Shown: one piece after another, positions 11,706 to 24,825 of the stretch
Numbering within the stretch: position 1 is the first letter of the stretch
Layout: every line of letters starts with the position of its first letter
Assembly: GCF_036850765.1 (NCBI RefSeq)
Contig: NC_089498.1
Location: 51,015,795 to 51,079,794 of the forward strand
DNA: 64,000 bases
Reading direction: 5' to 3'
Source of the DNA: Saccopteryx bilineata
Taxonomy: Eukaryota; Chordata; Mammalia; Chiroptera; Emballonuridae
Program-made: the position numbers and the translations under genes
Notes under the pieces: generated by a model
Database searches by the model: none
What the model was told of the DNA's origin: nothing
Seen by the model: only the letters and a program-made list of their open reading frames with translations

Positions 11706-14561
11706 TTATTAATATGTGATCTTAATTGTTATTAACATTTTGTCAATGTAATTGACTATATAAGATCAAAGTAATACACAGATGGGCCATGTATTTTTAG
11801 GAATTTTTTATTTGAAAACATTTTAAATGATAAAAGTAACACTATTGTTTATTTCCTTTATAATGAAAATACTCTCACATCATAACATTAAGTTTGTAAA
11901 ATGATCTCCATTGCTGATTGAGTCTCTTTTTAAAAATATTGTTATTTGCAGGCAATTTTATATATAGCTGTAATAATAATGTCACATTTTTTTTGTCCTG
12001 CAGAGTATTTTAAGTGTTTGCTTAATGACTGAATGCAATTTCATTTGTAACAGGATTTTAAGATAGAGTGGGTTTCCTTTGGCCTCTGGTCTAGATAGGA
12101 AACCAAGTCATTGGACTACCAAGCAGGACAAAGAGGTAGAGAAAACTGTTTAACTGTTTTACAGTGTTAACTGAACAACCCCACCTCCTTCTACACTGCA
12201 GTTTAGAAATGGAATTAAAGAATTTGGGAGGAGTTTTTGGAATTTATTTAAGGATATTTGGAGACCACTGCTAGTGTCTTGTGAATCCTAGTTACCTCTA
12301 AATGGAAGGAATTGCAAGGTGTTTCTCAATTTACCTAAGGCAGGGGTAACAGGGAAACCACTCAGAGAGCTTGATAGCCATTCTCTGTGTTTGAGAATAC
12401 ACTAGGCTGGTGGGTCTAACTCACTGCTGAGATTTATCTTTGTGAGCAGAGGGTAGACCTGTTCCTTTGATGTTGGGGAGAAGGAGAGTTGATTCCTTTG
12501 TGCCACTTGTGCTTCTAGAATTTACTGAGTCAGAGAGTTTGTGTTTCCAGGGGACTAGAGTTTGGCCATATGATGTTGGGATCTAGGGTCCTTCCATCTT
12601 CGCCGAGACAGTTGCTTAGAGTTTAAATATCTCTACAGAAGGAGCTTGAGGCTCAGGACAGTGACCAGCTAGGGAGGATAGCCAGGTGAGAGATCCCCAA
12701 CTATGGAATTAAGGATGTCTCTGAGGACTCTACAAAGTATCCCATGAGCCTTACATACCTGTCAAGCCCAGAAAGCCTAATGCCAGTATCAGTCAAGTAA
12801 GAACTTTCCTATCCCTTTCCCCTTCCTTTTATCCCTCTCTTCTGCTTCAACTTCGATCCAGGAATTATAATTAGCAAAGTGGCATTAGAAAACTATGCTC
12901 CTGAAAGCACATAGAAAGAAAACAGAAAAGAAATCACATTCCACCTTTATGTAGTTGGGAAAGGGAAACAGCTATTGCTTTGAATGAAGTTGTTTTTATT
13001 ACACTGAACTAGACCTAATTATTTAGTGAAGATTCTTTTATTATCTGAAAGTTATAGCAGAAAAGGCATGAGATATGCCCTGAGTTTTATCTTGGGGAAA
13101 AGAAAGAACCAGAGGCCAGACTAAAATTAAATAGATAATTTATATTGTTTTAGGATCAGTTCTCATAAAATTTTGCTTGTTGAATGTACTGATCATATAT
13201 TCATACTTTATTTAATAATTTCCTTCTTTTTATACATTTAGGTTTGATGTACTGATCTATTATATATAATGCCAGACTAGACAGGTTTATATATATTTTT
13301 GTCATTATTTTTGGGTCATTAGAAATTTGTTTAGAGAAGGGGACTACTCATAACATAAATATCAACAAATTGCTTTTCAGAAAGGCTTAAGTGCTTTCCA
13401 TTACCACTGTCTTTAAATGAGTGTTTTAGATACAGAGAATTTTAAAAAAAATACTGATTTAAAAAAATGTTCGGTTTTATAACATTTATGAAAGTGTTGG
13501 TTATAAAATAAAAAAATACCCACTATTCAACTGTACCTGTTCAGATGTAAAAAAAAATTATTCTGAGTATATTTGTTTTGTAGACTATAAACTCTATAGA
13601 ATTTTCTCTATGGATTATAAAATACCATTTTATGTGATAGAAATCTGCACAAAATTTTTTCAGACAATCATTAATTTTGAAGTACAGTAAATCTGGAGAT
13701 AAAACATCTGGAAAATTTGATTTTTATTAAGCATTAAAAACTAGTAATACATTAGTATCTCCCTTGCCCTTGACTTAAATGAAACTTGGAAAAGTCTACC
13801 ATGAAATAATACTTTCTTAAATCTTAAAAAAGCCTAACTAAACATTCCTCACCAGGATGAAGAATTAGAAACAATGTTGAGCATTACATTATCTCTAACT
13901 AAGCGTGCATTGATGTATGAGATTAGTTGAAAACTAACGAGTACATTTTGCAACAATCTGACAAAAGACCACATTATAAAGGGACACTGTTGCCTATTTT
14001 ATTGTTATACACGTATGACATTAGTATTCATAACAACACAGGTTTGGTTAAGTTGGGAAATTATGTGTGTGAAGGACAATCGAATCACTGAGAATTACAA
14101 TACTGTATCTTACTGATAGAAAAAGTAACATTATTACTTCAGATAAGATAATTTATGTGTCTAATACTGCTTTGCTTTTTAATATATCAAAAGCCCCCTA
14201 AGGAGGGTATAATAAAGCTAATAATATACAGGTAATGCCTAATAACCAATATCTATGAATAGTCCATTTAGGATATTATTTGAAAAATGATGAACATGGA
14301 GTAAAATGATCATATTATCCTAAACTGTTAAGGAGATGTTATGGGAAATAACTGGAAGCTAGGCTGACCAAATGGTCAGTCCTTGGATACCACATTTAGA
14401 AGTCCTCCTACATCTGCAGTGATCTCTCTGGAAACTAAGCTTGTGCCTGCATGGCTTGTCTTCTGATGATTCTTGAGACACTGGCTTGCTTCCACTTCAC
14501 TGACAGCTTTGGGTGGTGAATGCCAGCTGCATTTTCATATACTAATATTGCCTTTAAAAAC
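11706..14561. other. Long unassigned stretch with one GC-richer block
   Basis: About 2.85 kb. The part from about 12060 to 12900 is less AT-rich and has balanced composition, but I see no convincing frame, splice pair or repeat family. The rest is AT-rich with A and T runs. Confidence 0.5.
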
Positions 14562-14896
14562 TGATAGTCTCCCCCGACCAGGTAGTGGTGCAGTGGATAG
14601 AGCGACGGACTGGGATGCGGAAGACCCAGGTTCGAGATCCTGAGGTCACCAGCTTGAGCATGGGCTCATCTGGTTTGAGCCCAAGGTCGCTGGCTCCAGC
14701 AAGGGGTTACTTGGTCTGCTGAAGGCCTGTGATCAAGGCACATATGAGAAAGCAATCAATGAACAACTAAGGTGTTGCAACGCGCAGCGAAAAACTAATG
14801 ATTGATGATTCTCATCTCTCCATTCCTGTCTGTCTCTGTCTATCGCTCTCTCTGACTCTGTAAAAAAACAAAACAAAACAAAAAATTGATAGTCTC
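14562..14896 (+). mobile_element. SINE-B copy, sense
   Basis: Head from 14572 (ccccgaccaggtagtggtgc) with A-box (gtggatagagcgacgg) and B-box (ggttcgagatcc), a body, a tctctgactctg 3' end and an A-rich tail. Target duplication tgatagtctc at 14562-14571 and 14887-14896. The 76-codon minus frame is an artefact. Confidence 0.93.
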
Positions 14897-15618
14897 TATG
14901 ACTGTGGACACTGATTCTGCTATCAAATGATAAGTTAAGGTTGAGTTGATACCTGGAGTACAAAGAACTTCACCTGCAGGGTCACCTACAAAACTGAAAT
15001 GATGCAACTTCCCCCACAGGAAAGGAACATCCATCTGAAGAGTAATATGACTGACTATTCCCATTTTGCATCTTAACACCACTAATATTCCCACTGTGAA
15101 TTCAGTGTCTCGGGCTGAGCTCTATGGGTCTCAGCAGACATCATGAGAAGTTCCTACCTGGACCAAGCTATATCCAGTGCGCTGGACCAGTGCGCGCAGG
15201 GCTGCTTCCTTCTGGGTTCCGCTCAATCCATCCCCGGATTTGTGATTTGATTCCATTGAGAGTGATTATCAGCAAAAAATCAGGTTAATTAGGGTTGCTC
15301 ACTGAAACCAAATTTAAGATAAATTAAGTAAATTGCTGTTGCCAAGTCCAAATTTGTCCTTTTCATGATGGACATTTTAAGGAAACATTCTTTGCAAATG
15401 AATTATCAAGGTTAGAGCAACTAACAGCCACACACAAACAAGGCCAGTTAAATATCTTCATTAAGGAAAACTTCTTAAAAACCATCAATTTCACTTGAGA
15501 TTTAGAAGTCAAAAGTGAGTAATGCCCCTTCTCCAATTAGAATGCAGATCAGTAATTCTCACTCCAGTGATCTCATAAGGTCACCAACTGCTCAAACACA
15601 AATGAACTCTTGTCAATT
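14897..15618. other. Unassigned sequence with a GC-richer segment
   Basis: About 720 bp. The segment 15100-15245 keeps several CpGs (for example gtgcgcgcagggctgc) but has no recognisable gene or repeat. Confidence 0.45.
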
Positions 15619-15837
15619 AAAAGACTATGCAGCCTGACCTGTGGTGGCGCAGTGGATAAAGCTTAGACCTAGAATGCTGAGGTTTCTGGTTCAAAACCCC
15701 TGGTTTTGCTTGCCAGGTCAAGGTACATACGAGAAGCAACTACTATGAGTTGATGCTTCCTGCTCCTCACACCCTGCCATCTCCTCTATCTAAAATCAAT
15801 AAATAAAATCTTAAAAAAATAAATAAAAGACCATGCA
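15619..15837 (+). mobile_element. SINE-C copy (short form), sense
   Basis: Starts gcctgacctgtggtggcgc at 15632, has a degenerate B-box (ggttcaaaacc) and a short body, and ends with an A-rich tail of aaataaa units. Duplication aaaagactatgca at 15619-15631 and aaaagaccatgca at 15825-15837, one mismatch. The internal part of SINE-B is absent, so this is a distinct shorter relative. Confidence 0.9.
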
Positions 15838-18270
15838 GAATAGTCCTTGCAGATGTGGGAAGAGGGGACTGTTACTGGCTCAATCAACTAGTATAAGGAT
15901 CAAAATTCTGAAAGTTTTAGCTTCATTTATCTATTCTATGTGTTAACTAAGACATTTATCTACATATTCTGCAAAGATAAATTTCTAGAACAGAGAGTGC
16001 TGATGGCAGATATACAGAATTCACCATGCAAACCACTTTATGTAATAGAGATCTCATCTGGGTTTTAACAAAACAAGAAAAGTGGATGCTTTAGAATGGT
16101 ACTGAAAGGGCCTGCTAACATCTGGATCATATACCACCCAGACCCCTCAGTAGAGAACATCACGCCCTTTGTAAAAATTTAAGAAATAACCAAAGTTTAC
16201 ATATGTCCATGTTTATGTATGTAGATGCGAATATGAAATTTCAGTATTTCATTGTCTATGCTTTCTATTTAGGTACATTATTTGAACCCTGTTTCAAATG
16301 TGAGGTGGTTCCAATTCACAGGTTCCCAGGGCAAATATAATGGCCATGCTGAGGGCTTCAGGCTATTGTGTTGTGAGGCTCTGAAGTCCCATGTATGTAT
16401 TAGGAGCATACCTGCTGGGTTAGGGTGTGAATGGCTCAGTGAAGTTTCTGTGCTGGGTTTTCACTCTGCTTAATGTGCTCTGCCAACTGAGAAGAAGAAA
16501 TGTATTTTATGATGGTTTGAATCAAATGAGAATCTACTGTAGTTGATGATAGGGCCTTTAAAAATGTTTCTGTTCTGGGTACTGAAATTTTCTGTATTGA
16601 TTTTGGTTGTCATTTAAAGATTCAGAATAAAAGAACCATTAATAATTTAGGAAACGGGGCCAAAATCTGGGTGACAAAAAAATTTAAAAAAAGAGAAAAG
16701 AAGTTGAGTTGATTTTTTCAGTAAAATGCAGCTTCAAAGTATTAGTAAAATAATAAGATAAGTCTCCAAACTAATATACAAGCATCATTTTTTATTTTTT
16801 CAATATAAGTTTTTGAAAAGTAATATTTTCCATATCATTTAGAAAAGCAAAAAAAAGAAATAATGAGATTCCAGAGAGATAATACCCATTAGATTAGATG
16901 TTACAGGGACAGAACAGTTTTATGCTTTTCATATATAAGTGTGGCCATTCTTGGCCTTGACCTTGCTTATAATTCTTGCTTGCCTCTGACTCATTGGTTC
17001 ATTTGGTTTTTACTCATGCTCTCTAAGTGTATTTAGCTAGTGCTGTCTGTATGTCAGCTCCATCCCCTGCCCAGCTTTCGGGTATTGTGTTTTATGGGCA
17101 GCGGGCTTACCCAGTTAGTTAACATACCGGTTTCTGTGTCTGTATTTTGCTAAAGGCAGTAATTTAAAAAGAAAAAAAACCCCAAAGTTTGTATTTTGGC
17201 TAAGACAAATTAGAAAGTATCTTTATAATAGTGGCGATTTAATATATGTATAGCAACTAGGCTGGGACATGGGCTTTACTGACACATTTATAGTGTAAAT
17301 GCTCTTTATCTGAACACTACAAGGTAGGGGATAAGAAGACCTATTTTAACTTTGTAATCCTAGCTTGCTGGTGAATGCAGTCAAAGAAATCTCTACAAAA
17401 AATATAACTCTTCTTAAAAGCATAAAATTACAAAAAGCGTTTTGAGAATTTACAAAGAAAATTAGCCTTTTAGACAAAAATCTAACTCTTGCTCTGTTCC
17501 TTAATGCTAGCTACTAAAATTGTCTTCATCAGGGCCCTCTCAAACTGTCCCACAGTGCTGAATTTAACCTGTAAGAACAGGGAGGCCACAGTGGACTGGG
17601 AGTCTGATAAGGTCAGTCATGAGTATCTTTCAGAGATATTTTCAGGCAAAGTTTGTTGTTTTTTGGCCAAGCTGAAGATTTGTTCTTTGCCGAACTTCAT
17701 CTTTTTCATCACAAGATAATAGTTCACGGTGAAACAAGTTTTATTTACAAAACCTATCTTTAGTTTCGGTTAATAATTAGTAAAAGGGATAAAAAAAATA
17801 TGTTATATGAGAAAGGTCTTCTGATTACATATAGGTTACATATAGATTCACTCTGAAATTATTAAGAAAATATGTATATCATCTTAATATAACATTAGGT
17901 CATTGGAAATCAAAACATGGAAATAAAAATTCAGAATTTGCCATAAGAGAAACTTTATCTTCAATGGTCATTTCTCAAAACCAGTTTTGCTCTCCCAATG
18001 TTGACCTAAACAAAGGCATGAATTTGAATCCCAGATAAATATATTTTTTAAGGAAGTCAAACTTTTGTTTCAAAAATTTCTCAATTTGAAATAAAGGTTT
18101 TGTAATATGTTATCTAATTTAACACCTTGTGAATCCTTCAGCTCTTAGGCAACTGCATTTTGAGAGACTAGTTCTTGATGTAATTTATTGAGGCAATAGA
18201 ATTCAAAATCTATAAATAGCAGGCATTAAGACCATTGGAGCTAAAGAAAGGTATTCACGAGTATTTACCA
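15838..18270. other. Long unassigned stretch
   Basis: About 2.4 kb. Frames of 63 codons (16282-16473 plus) and 76 codons (17489-17719 plus) resemble no known protein. No tandem repeat or transposon end was recognised. Confidence 0.5.
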
Positions 18271-18274
18271 CTAT

Positions 18275-19970
18275 TCATTCAAAAATTATTTACTGAGCAC
18301 TACTATCATCCAAGGATTATTTTAGACACAGGGATATATCAAAACAAAAGAAACCCCTCTCTTCCCAAACTCTCAGTTTTATGATATTTTATGCAGTTAT
18401 ATAGTGGCTAAGACAATAAACAAAATAAATTAGTAATATATACTGTGCATTTATGATCATTTCTAGGTAGGAAAAATAAATGTAAGAGGAATGTGAAGTG
18501 GATTATGAAGTATGCGGGGTGATGAAATTTTAGAGTGTGGTCAGATAGAGTGGGTTTAGGAAGAGACATGGGTGACGTGAGGGATGTCTTTGGGAAAGAG
18601 CCTTCCAGGCAGGGGGCCTGCCAAGTGTCGGGGCCCTGCAGCGGAGCTTGTTGAAGGAATGGTGAGGAAACCCACGTGGAGAGGATGAAGCTGAATGAAT
18701 CAGGAGAGAAGTAGGAGTTGCGGTTAGGGAAATAATGGTAGATCAGGTTATGTGGGATCTTGTAGTTCATGGTAAGGGCTTTGGCTTTTCCCCTGAGATT
18801 GAGGCCAAAGGTTCAACAAGATTTTACTTAAGTTTGAACAGAACCACTGTAACTGTTGAGAACACATTAAAGAGAATTGAATGGGAATGGGACTAATGTG
18901 AGGAAAAGAAGGTGAGTAATGCAAACAGGGTCTGGTCTTGTTTTTATTTAACATTTTGCTAATTTAAATCATGGATTTAAAAAATATTACATTAAAATCT
19001 CATTTGTCTTGATTACTGAGTTTTGATGTTTCTTAAGTTTTGATTCAAGGGGGTGCCTCACTCTTCACTTAAGTTGACCAAAGAGTCAAGGGGAGAAGCA
19101 GAGAGACCAGTTAAAAACCATTGCAGCCTGACCTGTGGTGGCGCAGTGGATAAAGTGTCAACCTGGAAACGCTGAGGTTGCCGGTTCAAAACCCTGGGCT
19201 TGCCTGGTCAAGGCATATATGGGAGTTGATGCTTTCTGCTCCTCCCCCTTCTCTCTCTCTCTCTCTCTGCCCTCTCTATAATGAATAAATAAAAATAAAA
19301 TCTTAAAACAAACAAACAAACAAAAAAAAAACCATTGCAACATCTAGGCAACTGGTAATAGTGGCTTGGACTAGAATGGTGATAGTGGGGGGTGATGGAA
19401 ACTGGTCAATCCTTGAATATATTTTATAGAGGAATTGAATGTGTTGTGAGAGAAAAAATGAGGAGTCATGAATGACATCCAGCTTTTTTTTGGCTTGGGC
19501 AACTGGACAAATAGTATTGCCATTAACTGAGTTAAAAAGTAGCAAGTTTGTGGAAGAAAAGCAGGATCTCAGCTGCAGGCATGTTAATTTTGAGATGCCA
19601 TTAGGTAACCATTAGTAGAGAGGTTGAATGGACAGTAAGATAAATGGGTCTGAATTTTACAGGAGACTTCCAGACAGGACATATTGATTGTAAGCCATTT
19701 ACATAGAGTTGTTTAAGCTGCAAAGTCAGATGAGATCATCTAGGGATTGAGTGTAGAAAGGAGGTCCAAGAACTGGTCTCTGGGGCACTTCAGCTTTTGG
19801 AAGTCAGGGAGACAAGAAGGTACTAGCAAAGGAAAACGGGATAGGACAGACAGAAAGGTAGGACAAGAACCAGATGAGTAGGTGGATTGGAAGCTAAATG
19901 AAGAAAGGATTTTGAGAACAGTTGAATGATCAGGTGGGCTAATTCTGCTAAGTCATGTAAGAGGATGCCT
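18275..19970 (-). mobile_element. LINE-2 (L2) copy, antisense, about 1.5 kb plus a nested SINE
   Basis: Minus-strand order matches the end of the L2 reverse-transcriptase ORF followed by the L2 3'UTR. Plus-strand landmarks are attatttactgagcactac (3' end, near 18285), a ttccaggcagggggcctgcc block near 18603, gggatcttgtagttcatgg near 18750, ggcaactggtaatagtggcttgg near 19346, and a ctctggggcacttcagc block near 19778. Minus frames at 18408-18770 and 18748-18954 are remnants of the L2 polymerase C-terminal region with stops. A SINE-C splits it at 19113-19339. L2 has been inactive since before the eutherian radiation, so this is a fossil. Confidence 0.85.
19113..19339 (+). mobile_element. SINE-C copy, sense, nested in L2
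   Basis: Head at 19126 (gcctgacctgtggtggcgc), a (tc)n run, and an A-rich tail with caaa units. Duplication aaaaaccattgca at 19113-19125 and 19327-19339, perfect over 13 bp. L2 sequence resumes directly after it. Confidence 0.93.
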
Positions 19971-20120
19971 GATGGGAGAACACAGATTCCAGAGATGTAC
20001 ATTCTGGGTGCAAACTCTTATTCTGACTCTACCTGTGCATTCTGGAAAAGTTCCTTTACCTCTTGGTGTCTAAGTATCCTTAGCTGAGAAAATAATGGCA
20101 TTTCTGTCAGGGTCATTGTT
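19971..20120 (+). mobile_element. MIR copy, sense
   Basis: ggtgcaaactcttattctgac, cattctggaaaagttccttt, then acctcttggtgtctaagt follow MIR order. Starts where the L2 copy ends. Confidence 0.65.
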
Positions 20121-20127
20121 ATTTTAT

Positions 20128-20175
20128 ATATATATATATATATCCTTTGTAATATTACAGGCAGTAATATTACAG
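20128..20175. repeat. (TA)n run followed by a small tandem duplication
   Basis: A short TA microsatellite near 20130-20142, followed by a tandem duplication of taatattacagg (20149 and 20165 region). Probably slippage. Confidence 0.7.
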
Positions 20176-20184
20176 GAAAGACTC

Positions 20185-20330
20185 ATGATACCATCCTCAC
20201 CCAAGCATCAGTTTCCTCATTTGTGAACTGGGATAACAAACAGCCTGTGAACTATGTGAAGATTAAATGAGAAAATACCCATGAAGGGTTTAGTTTGGTC
20301 TATCATACAGCAAGCATGTCAATGTGACTT
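20185..20330 (+). mobile_element. MIR 3' part, sense
   Basis: cagtttcctcatttgtgaactggg, then gaagattaaatgagaaaata match the MIR core and 3' half. Confidence 0.7.
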
Positions 20331-20690
20331 ACTACTATTTCTGCTAAAACTCATGTTGGAGGAGAAAAGCAGAGTGGAGGAATAGTAGAAGTGATTCCAG
20401 AAAGGGCCTGCTGGAGATGACAGCACCTCCTTGTACAATTTTCTTCCCTCACCTTCTGCTTTATATTCATTTTGAAATTGAGATGAAGGCAAGGCTAATG
20501 GTATGAAAACCAGGGGTTTTCTCTAGCTCTGCTAATTTTCATTACTCAACAATCAATGTCTCTCCATCTTCTAAGACAGTGGTTTTTGTTTTTTTCTTAG
20601 CAAAGGAATACTCTGTTGAACTGTATACTCACCACCAAGGTTGCTATTTAAAAATGTTCCCCTCTTTTCTTCCTTTGTTTCTATCCCAGG
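20331..20690. other. Unassigned sequence
   Basis: About 360 bp without recognised features. Confidence 0.5.
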
Positions 20691-20855
20691 GAAAATTCTG
20701 AGCCTCAGTTTCCTTACATATAACATTAAGATGATAATAGTATCTATTTCATAAGGCTTTGTTTTGAGGATTAAATATGAATACACTTAAAATGCTTAAA
20801 GTGGTTTCTGGTGTTTAATAACTGCCCAATAAGTGTTGGTTATTATATTATTTTA
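20691..20855 (+). mobile_element. MIR copy, sense
   Basis: ctgagcctcagtttccttac, gataatagtatctatttc, gaggattaaatatgaataca and ccaataagtgttggttatta give an almost complete MIR core and tail. Confidence 0.85.
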
Positions 20856-21028
20856 ATTATTATTCTCATTCATTTCTAATTCCAAGATGTAGAATTACAA
20901 AACCACTTATAGGAAGGATCAAGTCTCAAGTCTTTAGCAATTGTTTTTTCAGGACTATATTCTAGAATTCCCTTCCATGTCATTCACATCCCTGGGAATT
21001 ATCATGTTTTCTGATATTTTAGGGCTCT

Positions 21029-21905
21029 CTGCTTGGAATGACCTCTTCCCTTCTCACATCTTCCTCCTTCACCATATTGGCCCTATTGATTCTTCTAGAC
21101 TTGATTGAAATGTGTCTGCTCTGTGGTATTTCCTTTAATACCCTCCATGGGAAAAATAAGTATCAGCTCCTCAAAGCTCTCAAGAAAACCTGCACACCCC
21201 TGTATTGTTGCACTCAGTACTGTAATTATTTGTTTACTTGGCTGTCTTTTCTTACTAAATCATGAGCTTTATTATGTTGTACAGCAGGTCTTCAAACAAC
21301 ATCATTTCTTTCAATGTTGTTTGGTTATGATGTTGATGAGGAAAAAACATCGATTCCTAGCCAGAGCCACTGTCTGTATGGAGTTTGCATGTTCTCCCTT
21401 TGTCTGTGTGAGTTCTATGTGGGTACTCTGATTTCCTCTGACATCCTAAACCTGTATTTGTGAGGTGAATCAGTGTGTCTACATTGTCCAAACCTGAGTG
21501 AGTGTGGTGTGTGTGAGTGGTTCTGTGATGGAAGGCATCCTACATTGCTGGATGGATTCTGGACCCTGTGGCCCTGAACTAAAATAGTGGGCTAACATTT
21601 CATTCACTGTTCTTAAGTGATTGTGTAACTTACATTTATTTCAGTGTTTACTATTAGAAGAGTTTAGGTCTTTATTTAGAAGTTTGGTGATGTTTTTGTG
21701 ACCAGAAATATGCTGTAAAAACTTAACTCTTGCTTATGTCTAGTAGCCTGTGGTAAATTTGATTCCATTATAAGTCATTTTGCATGAAGTCACAGTTTCC
21801 AGGAACCTATCCATGATGTTAAATGAGGTCTTACTGTACTGATCTTTGTTTGCCCAAAAGGCTTAGTCTGACATATGTTAAGTGCTCAATAAATCATTGC
21901 AGAAG
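21029..21905 (+). mobile_element. L2 3' end, sense, interrupted by a DNA transposon
   Basis: The first part (21029-21279) has L2 3'UTR landmarks: tctgcttggaatgacctctt, then tgtaattatttgtttacttg and ctaaatcatgagcttta. The L2 end resumes after the insertion at 21839: ttagtctgacatatgttaag, then tgctcaataaatcattg. The split is explained by the Tc/mariner-like element between. Frames 21038-21265 and 21105-21431 fall in this composite and are not genes. Confidence 0.8.
21280..21838. mobile_element. Old Tc1/mariner-like (Tigger-type) DNA transposon with TA ends
   Basis: Left end tacagcaggtcttcaaacaa and right end gttaaatgaggtcttactgta are imperfect inverted repeats (reverse of the right end: tacagtaagacctcatttaac), each bounded by TA as in Tc/mariner insertions. 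The inside contains an atggagtttgcatgttctcc block and a gtgagtgtggtgtgtgtgag block, typical of an old mammalian repeat. No transposase frame survives. The superfamily is inferred from the ends; the exact family was not determined. Confidence 0.65.
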
Positions 21906-23935
21906 AAATAGAAGAGTTTGGATCAGCATTTTAGAAATTAAAGTAAAATAAATCTTCATTCAATCTCCTGATGCTTAGTATTCTTTTTGTTTATGTCACT
22001 TTGTGAAAGTTCTATCCTGGATTTAACTTGCTTCATGTGAGAAAGTGACTTGAGTTGTCTCTCTGCATTATGAATACATTCTCACATTTGTGAGAGACAG
22101 CAGAGTAAAATCTTTAGAATACAATGAGATTGAAAAATAGAGTTGACATTTGCATTTACTTCTCTTTTCCTTAATGCCTTTCTGGTTTTATAGTTGCAAC
22201 GTTAGTGCCTATTTGGTCAAGAAAATGAAAGACCTAGATGTTATTGGGTGTTCGTGATTTCTGCCTTCCTGAAGTAACAAGTGGAATGGAATGAAGAGCT
22301 CACCTCATCACTTGGCTGAGATTACTCAATAGATACTCAATAGAAATTTCCAGAGTTCACTGTTGGGCAAGGTCAGAGCTGCTGTTCATGACCTTTGGCT
22401 CTGAAGCCCTCAGGTACCAGTGGGTTCTGGCTCAAAAAATGTGTCAGGGAAACAGAGATAAGAAGGAAGCTGGAATACAGAAGCAGGTGGGAGGCTTTTA
22501 AAATCTGACCTTTGTAAATCTAGACCTGTCAAGAGGCTACTATATGCTGCTTTTTAATTATAACCCTAATGGCTAAGGAGGAAAGCATTTATTTTGTTCA
22601 TAAAGATTGATTCCACATAGAGAACCAAATTGTGCAATGAACATGGAAGAGGATTTAAAGTGATATTTGTTATGTAGATTTGCCCAAAGTTATGGTGATG
22701 CTGGCATAAAAACCTAGTGGAACCAATGTTTACAACCAGGGAAACAGGAAAAGTAAAAAAAACAAGTTTTTTCTTTGTTTGTCTGTTTTTTAAATCTCTC
22801 AACATAGTAAATTTGGCAAGTCATGGGCCAAAGGTAAGAGAAGTACATACTGCAAAAATACACTTAAAAAGTGAAGAAAGAATAGGTTTAAAAAGCCAAA
22901 GCAGAAATGGTTGTGGTGTTTGAGAAGCTGAAAGATGAAGACAGAGAATTAAAAGTAGATGTATCTGTTCTTAAAAATCAAATGAAGTAACTATCCTCAA
23001 CTTTAACCAAAACCTCAACAAATATTAATTTAATATCCACTACATACCAGGTACTGCGCTAAAAAATTTAGAGTTAGGAAAGGAAATCATTTTGTTAATA
23101 TTATAGTTTCTATCTTACTTATTTAATTTGATAATTTTTTCTCTGAAGAGGATAAATAAGAAAACTGAGTGGGGAGGAAGACTGATTCTGATTCCATAAG
23201 CAAAGGAGAGGTGTTCTTTTATAATTGAGTGGGAAGACATTAGGGCTTGTCCTAGCAATGTGTCCCGTATACACTGCAAATTTACAATATTTCACCTGCC
23301 CTTGGGACCTCTCCAAATCAAACTCAGTCTTTCCCAATGTGTGTTATTGTGCACTGACGTTGCATGGGGTAGGCTGGGCATAACTCTTATGCAACATACA
23401 TAAATCCACTTTGAATTTCACCCTTCTAGTATCTTCTGGGAATTTTATACAAAAGGAGATCCAGATCATATTGAAATGCTTTGTGAAGGATCTATATCCA
23501 AAGTTATTTGCCTAATGGTACTAAGTAAATATTACTTGACATTACTTGATGAAAAAATAAAAATTAGCTCAATTATTCTCCTTGAAAAAATGTTTGCAAT
23601 TGATCTTAAGCTTATTGTGTAAGTGAATGAATGTGATAGCTCTTCATGTGGCCAGGCATCATGAATCATAGCAAAATTAATAAAATATATGTCTATATAA
23701 AATCCCAAAACATAGCCATGAAAACATCACACTAAGTCCCAGTATGTGACATCTTACTTTTTCAAAGCAATATATATCAACAAGAAAGTTAACCAGAATC
23801 CCTTTTATGTTACTAAAGCATTAGTAATGACTCATGAATTAATATGATCCTGGTTAATTTGGGCCGAGTTAAGGTCCAAAGTAAAGAAATAAAAGTTGTT
23901 CACAGTAGATACATTTACCTTAATTTTGAATGTTC
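21906..23935. other. Long unassigned stretch
   Basis: About 2 kb of moderately AT-rich DNA. Frames of 68-79 codons (22566-22805 minus, 22717-22923 plus, 23119-23337 minus) overlap each other and are not recognised. Confidence 0.5.
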
Positions 23936-23939
23936 CATA

Positions 23940-24175
23940 GTTTTAGGAAAGGACAGGCTTGCATTTAAATTTTAGTTCTGCCACCAGGATTTGAATTTTT
24001 GTGAGGGTCTGTTTCCTATTCTAACAAAAGAATAGGAACCCTAATACCTAACTTGAAGTTTTGTGTTTTTTTGAAACAAAGGATTACATAAATGAAATAA
24101 TGGATATTGGAACTGCGAGCACCTGACATAGTGCTTGGCATACCAAAGGTGCTTAATAAATATTCCTCTTTTGTT
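23940..24175 (+). mobile_element. MIR copy, sense
   Basis: ttttagttctgccaccagga, gggtctgtttcctattctaa, atagtgcttggcataccaaa and ggtgcttaataaatattcct are in MIR order, with a ttttttt insertion in the middle. Confidence 0.8.
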
Positions 24176-24180
24176 TCTTA

Positions 24181-24825
24181 TTCTGTGGTTGACTCATCTT
24201 ATCCACCATCTGTGGTTCTCTAAATGGTTATTCTCACATCTAGCAATTGTCTGAGATGAAGAGAGATGTAGTTTTGAATGCATTGTCTTAACCTCTTTCA
24301 TATGGCTTTAATAATTGATCTAGTTATTTATGTTTGTTTTTATATTTTGATTGGAAAAATCCTTAAGATTGAGTTTGTGAGTGTTTGTCTCTCATAGAAC
24401 ATCTTAAGTGTATGAAAAGTAGATACAACATAAGTAGTCAATGCTGAAGAAATATTTGAACAAGCAGTTGTACAGTGCAGCTAATAAAATTGATGTTATA
24501 GTAGAATATATAATGATTTAATTTGTAAAATATAATCAGGTAAGAGGGGAAGACTACAAAATGATGTATAGTCTAATTTTTTGTGTTAAATTTTACATGC
24601 ATAAAGACTTTGAGTATAAAAGCTTAACTAGTTATAACTGGGTGATAGATTAACAAATTATTTATATATTTATAACTCCTCCTTATTTGACTATTTTCAG
24701 CTTTCTCTAATATATACCTCTTACTATAATAATTAAAAAATAATTAAAATTATGTTAATAAATAATTGTCAATGAAAAGAAGTCATATAAAACTGATGAG
24801 ATGTGGCCAAGATTCTTTTATGAGG
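24181..24825. other. AT-rich unassigned sequence
   Basis: About 650 bp of very AT-rich DNA leading into the L1 ORF2 relic. It may contain further decayed L1 not distinguishable by eye. Confidence 0.45.

Noticed and set aside
18408..18954. Two minus-strand frames of 120 and 68 codons that looked gene-like
   Set aside because: They are the polymerase C-terminal and 3' regions of an antisense L2 copy.
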